Source of the DNA: Lysobacterales bacterium
GTDB lineage: Bacteria > Pseudomonadota > Gammaproteobacteria > Xanthomonadales > SZUA-36
Direction: 5' to 3'
Assembly (NCBI GenBank): GCA_021648125.1
Contig: JAKITK010000008.1
Span: 1 to 64,000, forward strand
DNA: 64,000 bases
Below, one piece after another: positions 62,974 through 64,000 of this stretch. The position numbers were made by a program, and so were the translations under genes. How positions within the stretch are numbered: the stretch's first letter is position 1; every line of letters begins with the position of its first letter. The notes under the pieces are model-generated. The model was not told the DNA's origin. It worked only from the letters and a program-made list of their open reading frames with translations, and did no database searches.

Positions 62974-64000
62974 ATGAAGATATGCATTGTAGGCGCGGGA
63001 ATATCAGGACTTGCCACCGCTAAAGCAATTTTAGATAAAAATCCTGAAACAGAAATTATCATTTTCGAATCCAGCGACAGGGTTGGCGGCAAGGTATGGA
63101 CTGAGAAAACCGAAGGTGGGTATTTGTGTGAAGGCGGGGTTAATGGTTTCCTTGATAAGATTCCGCAAACGCTGGATTTATGTCAACAGGCGGGTATTAC
63201 GGCGTTGCCAGCTGAGCATGCGGCGAAAAAACGCTTTGTGTACTCTCGCGGCGCATTGCATAAGCTACCGGAAAAGCCTTGGGAGTTTTTCACCTCGGAT
63301 TTGTTAACGGTTCCCGGTCGTTTGCGGGTGATGTATGAAATATTCGCCGGTGGTACCAACAACCCGGATGAAAGCCTGCAGGAATTTGCTACCCGCCGAC
63401 TCGGTCGTGAGGCTTTTGAACGCCTGATAGACCCAATGGCATCGGGAGTATTTGCCGGTGATGCAGAAAAACTCAGCTTACGCAGCTGTTTTCCCCGAAT
63501 TCACCAGGTGGAGGCTGAATACGGGAGTCTGATTCGCGGTCTTCTCAAGTTACAATCCAAAGCTCGTTCGCAAGGCAGTTCAAAACAACCCGGCCCAGGC
63601 CCGGGCGGTACTCTGACATCGTTTGCTGATGGAATGAGTGCATTAACCGATGCGCTAGCAAGCCAGCTGGGGCCACGAATTAGAACCGCCACCGCAATCC
63701 AGTCGATTAGTCGTGCAGCTAATCGCTACTTGATACAGACCAACGATGGCAGCGAACATGAATGTGACACGCTGATACTGGCATCACCGGCATACACCCA
63801 AGCGCGCATGCTGGAGGACTTAGACTCGGATTTGGCGAGCCTGCTGATGGGTATTCCTTACCCGCCGCTAGCGGTTTGTTGCTTTGGTTATCAACAGCGG
63901 CATGTTGGCAAGGTTCTTGATGGTTTTGGTTACTTGGTGCCGTCAACAGAAAAACGCGCGGTTTTAGGCACTCTAATAGATTCCAACCTGTTTCCTGGCA
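62974..64000 (+). CDS. Protoporphyrinogen oxidase, HemY/PPOX type (cut by window edge)
   Basis: 342 codons are visible without a stop; the 3' end is outside. The N-terminal FAD site reads MKICIVGAGISGLATAKAIL and is followed by ESSDRVGGKVWTEK and GVNGFLDKIPQTLDL, then the PPOX-type RLGREAFERLIDPMASGVFA and the segment GTLTSFADGMSALTDALASQ. This family oxidises protoporphyrinogen IX to protoporphyrin IX in haem synthesis; related flavin amine oxidases are an alternative. It is divergent from the peptide transporter. A weak Shine-Dalgarno (GAATAGA) precedes the ATG. Confidence 0.85.
   Translation, partial: MKICIVGAGISGLATAKAILDKNPETEIIIFESSDRVGGKVWTEKTEGGYLCEGGVNGFLDKIPQTLDLCQQAGITALPAEHAAKKRFVYSRGALHKLPEKPWEFFTSDLLTVPGRLRVMYEIFAGGTNNPDESLQEFATRRLGREAFERLIDPMASGVFAGDAEKLSLRSCFPRIHQVEAEYGSLIRGLLKLQSKARSQGSSKQPGPGPGGTLTSFADGMSALTDALASQLGPRIRTATAIQSISRAANRYLIQTNDGSEHECDTLILASPAYTQARMLEDLDSDLASLLMGIPYPPLAVCCFGYQQRHVGKVLDGFGYLVPSTEKRAVLGTLIDSNLFPG

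Overview
The window comes from a gammaproteobacterial chromosome and spans the replication-origin region. The block gyrB, recF, dnaN, dnaA (minus strand) faces rpmH, rnpA, yidC, mnmE (plus strand), as in Pseudomonas and relatives. DnaA boxes lie on both sides of dnaA, and two perfect 16-bp parS sites sit inside recF. TonB receptors, a fused lipoyl-LpdA, MaeB and HemY-type protoporphyrinogen oxidase suggest an aerobic, probably aquatic member of the Cellvibrionales or a related order; the genus cannot be told from this sequence.

Layout. 1-1349: left-truncated IS66 element and a gene remnant at its edge. 1623-3041: membrane-anchored DUF3179 protein. 3277-11077: a TetR regulator divergent from a six-part cluster (deiminase-like enzyme, nitrilase-fold amidase, frameshifted FAD amine oxidase, MFS carrier, TonB receptor). 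It looks like an uptake and breakdown system for a guanidino or ureido compound and is the best candidate here for an undescribed system. 11156-16632: an eroded, repeat-rich zone with a DUF1223 gene, a pgk fragment, one intact and one remnant REP-associated transposase, IS1380 and RHS remnants, dispersed and tandem repeats, and a MITE-like element.

16633-28061: central carbon genes pyk, fba, maeB, aceE, aceF, a retropepsin-like gene and lpdA, leading from glycolysis to acetyl-CoA. 28178-31980: Fur-box-controlled ferric iron ABC transporter fbpABC. 32052-33198: scrambled IS630 and IS21 debris. 33321-37135: FecA-like TonB receptor with a striking promoter palindrome, a small cysteine-containing exported protein, an encapsulin-type ferritin without an encapsulin, and a LysE exporter. 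37171-43089: DEAD-box helicase, an FMN-dependent hydroxyacid dehydrogenase, and modABC for molybdate.

43211-53653: the origin cluster. 53745-58864: a tightly overlapping MacB-type ABC operon with three successive periplasmic adaptor genes instead of one. 58896-64000: a SLOG-fold molybdenum-carrier-like protein, an M20 peptidase downstream of a POT peptide transporter (plausible peptide-use pair), and the start of a hemY-type protoporphyrinogen oxidase cut by the window edge. No rRNA, tRNA or CRISPR array was recognised.
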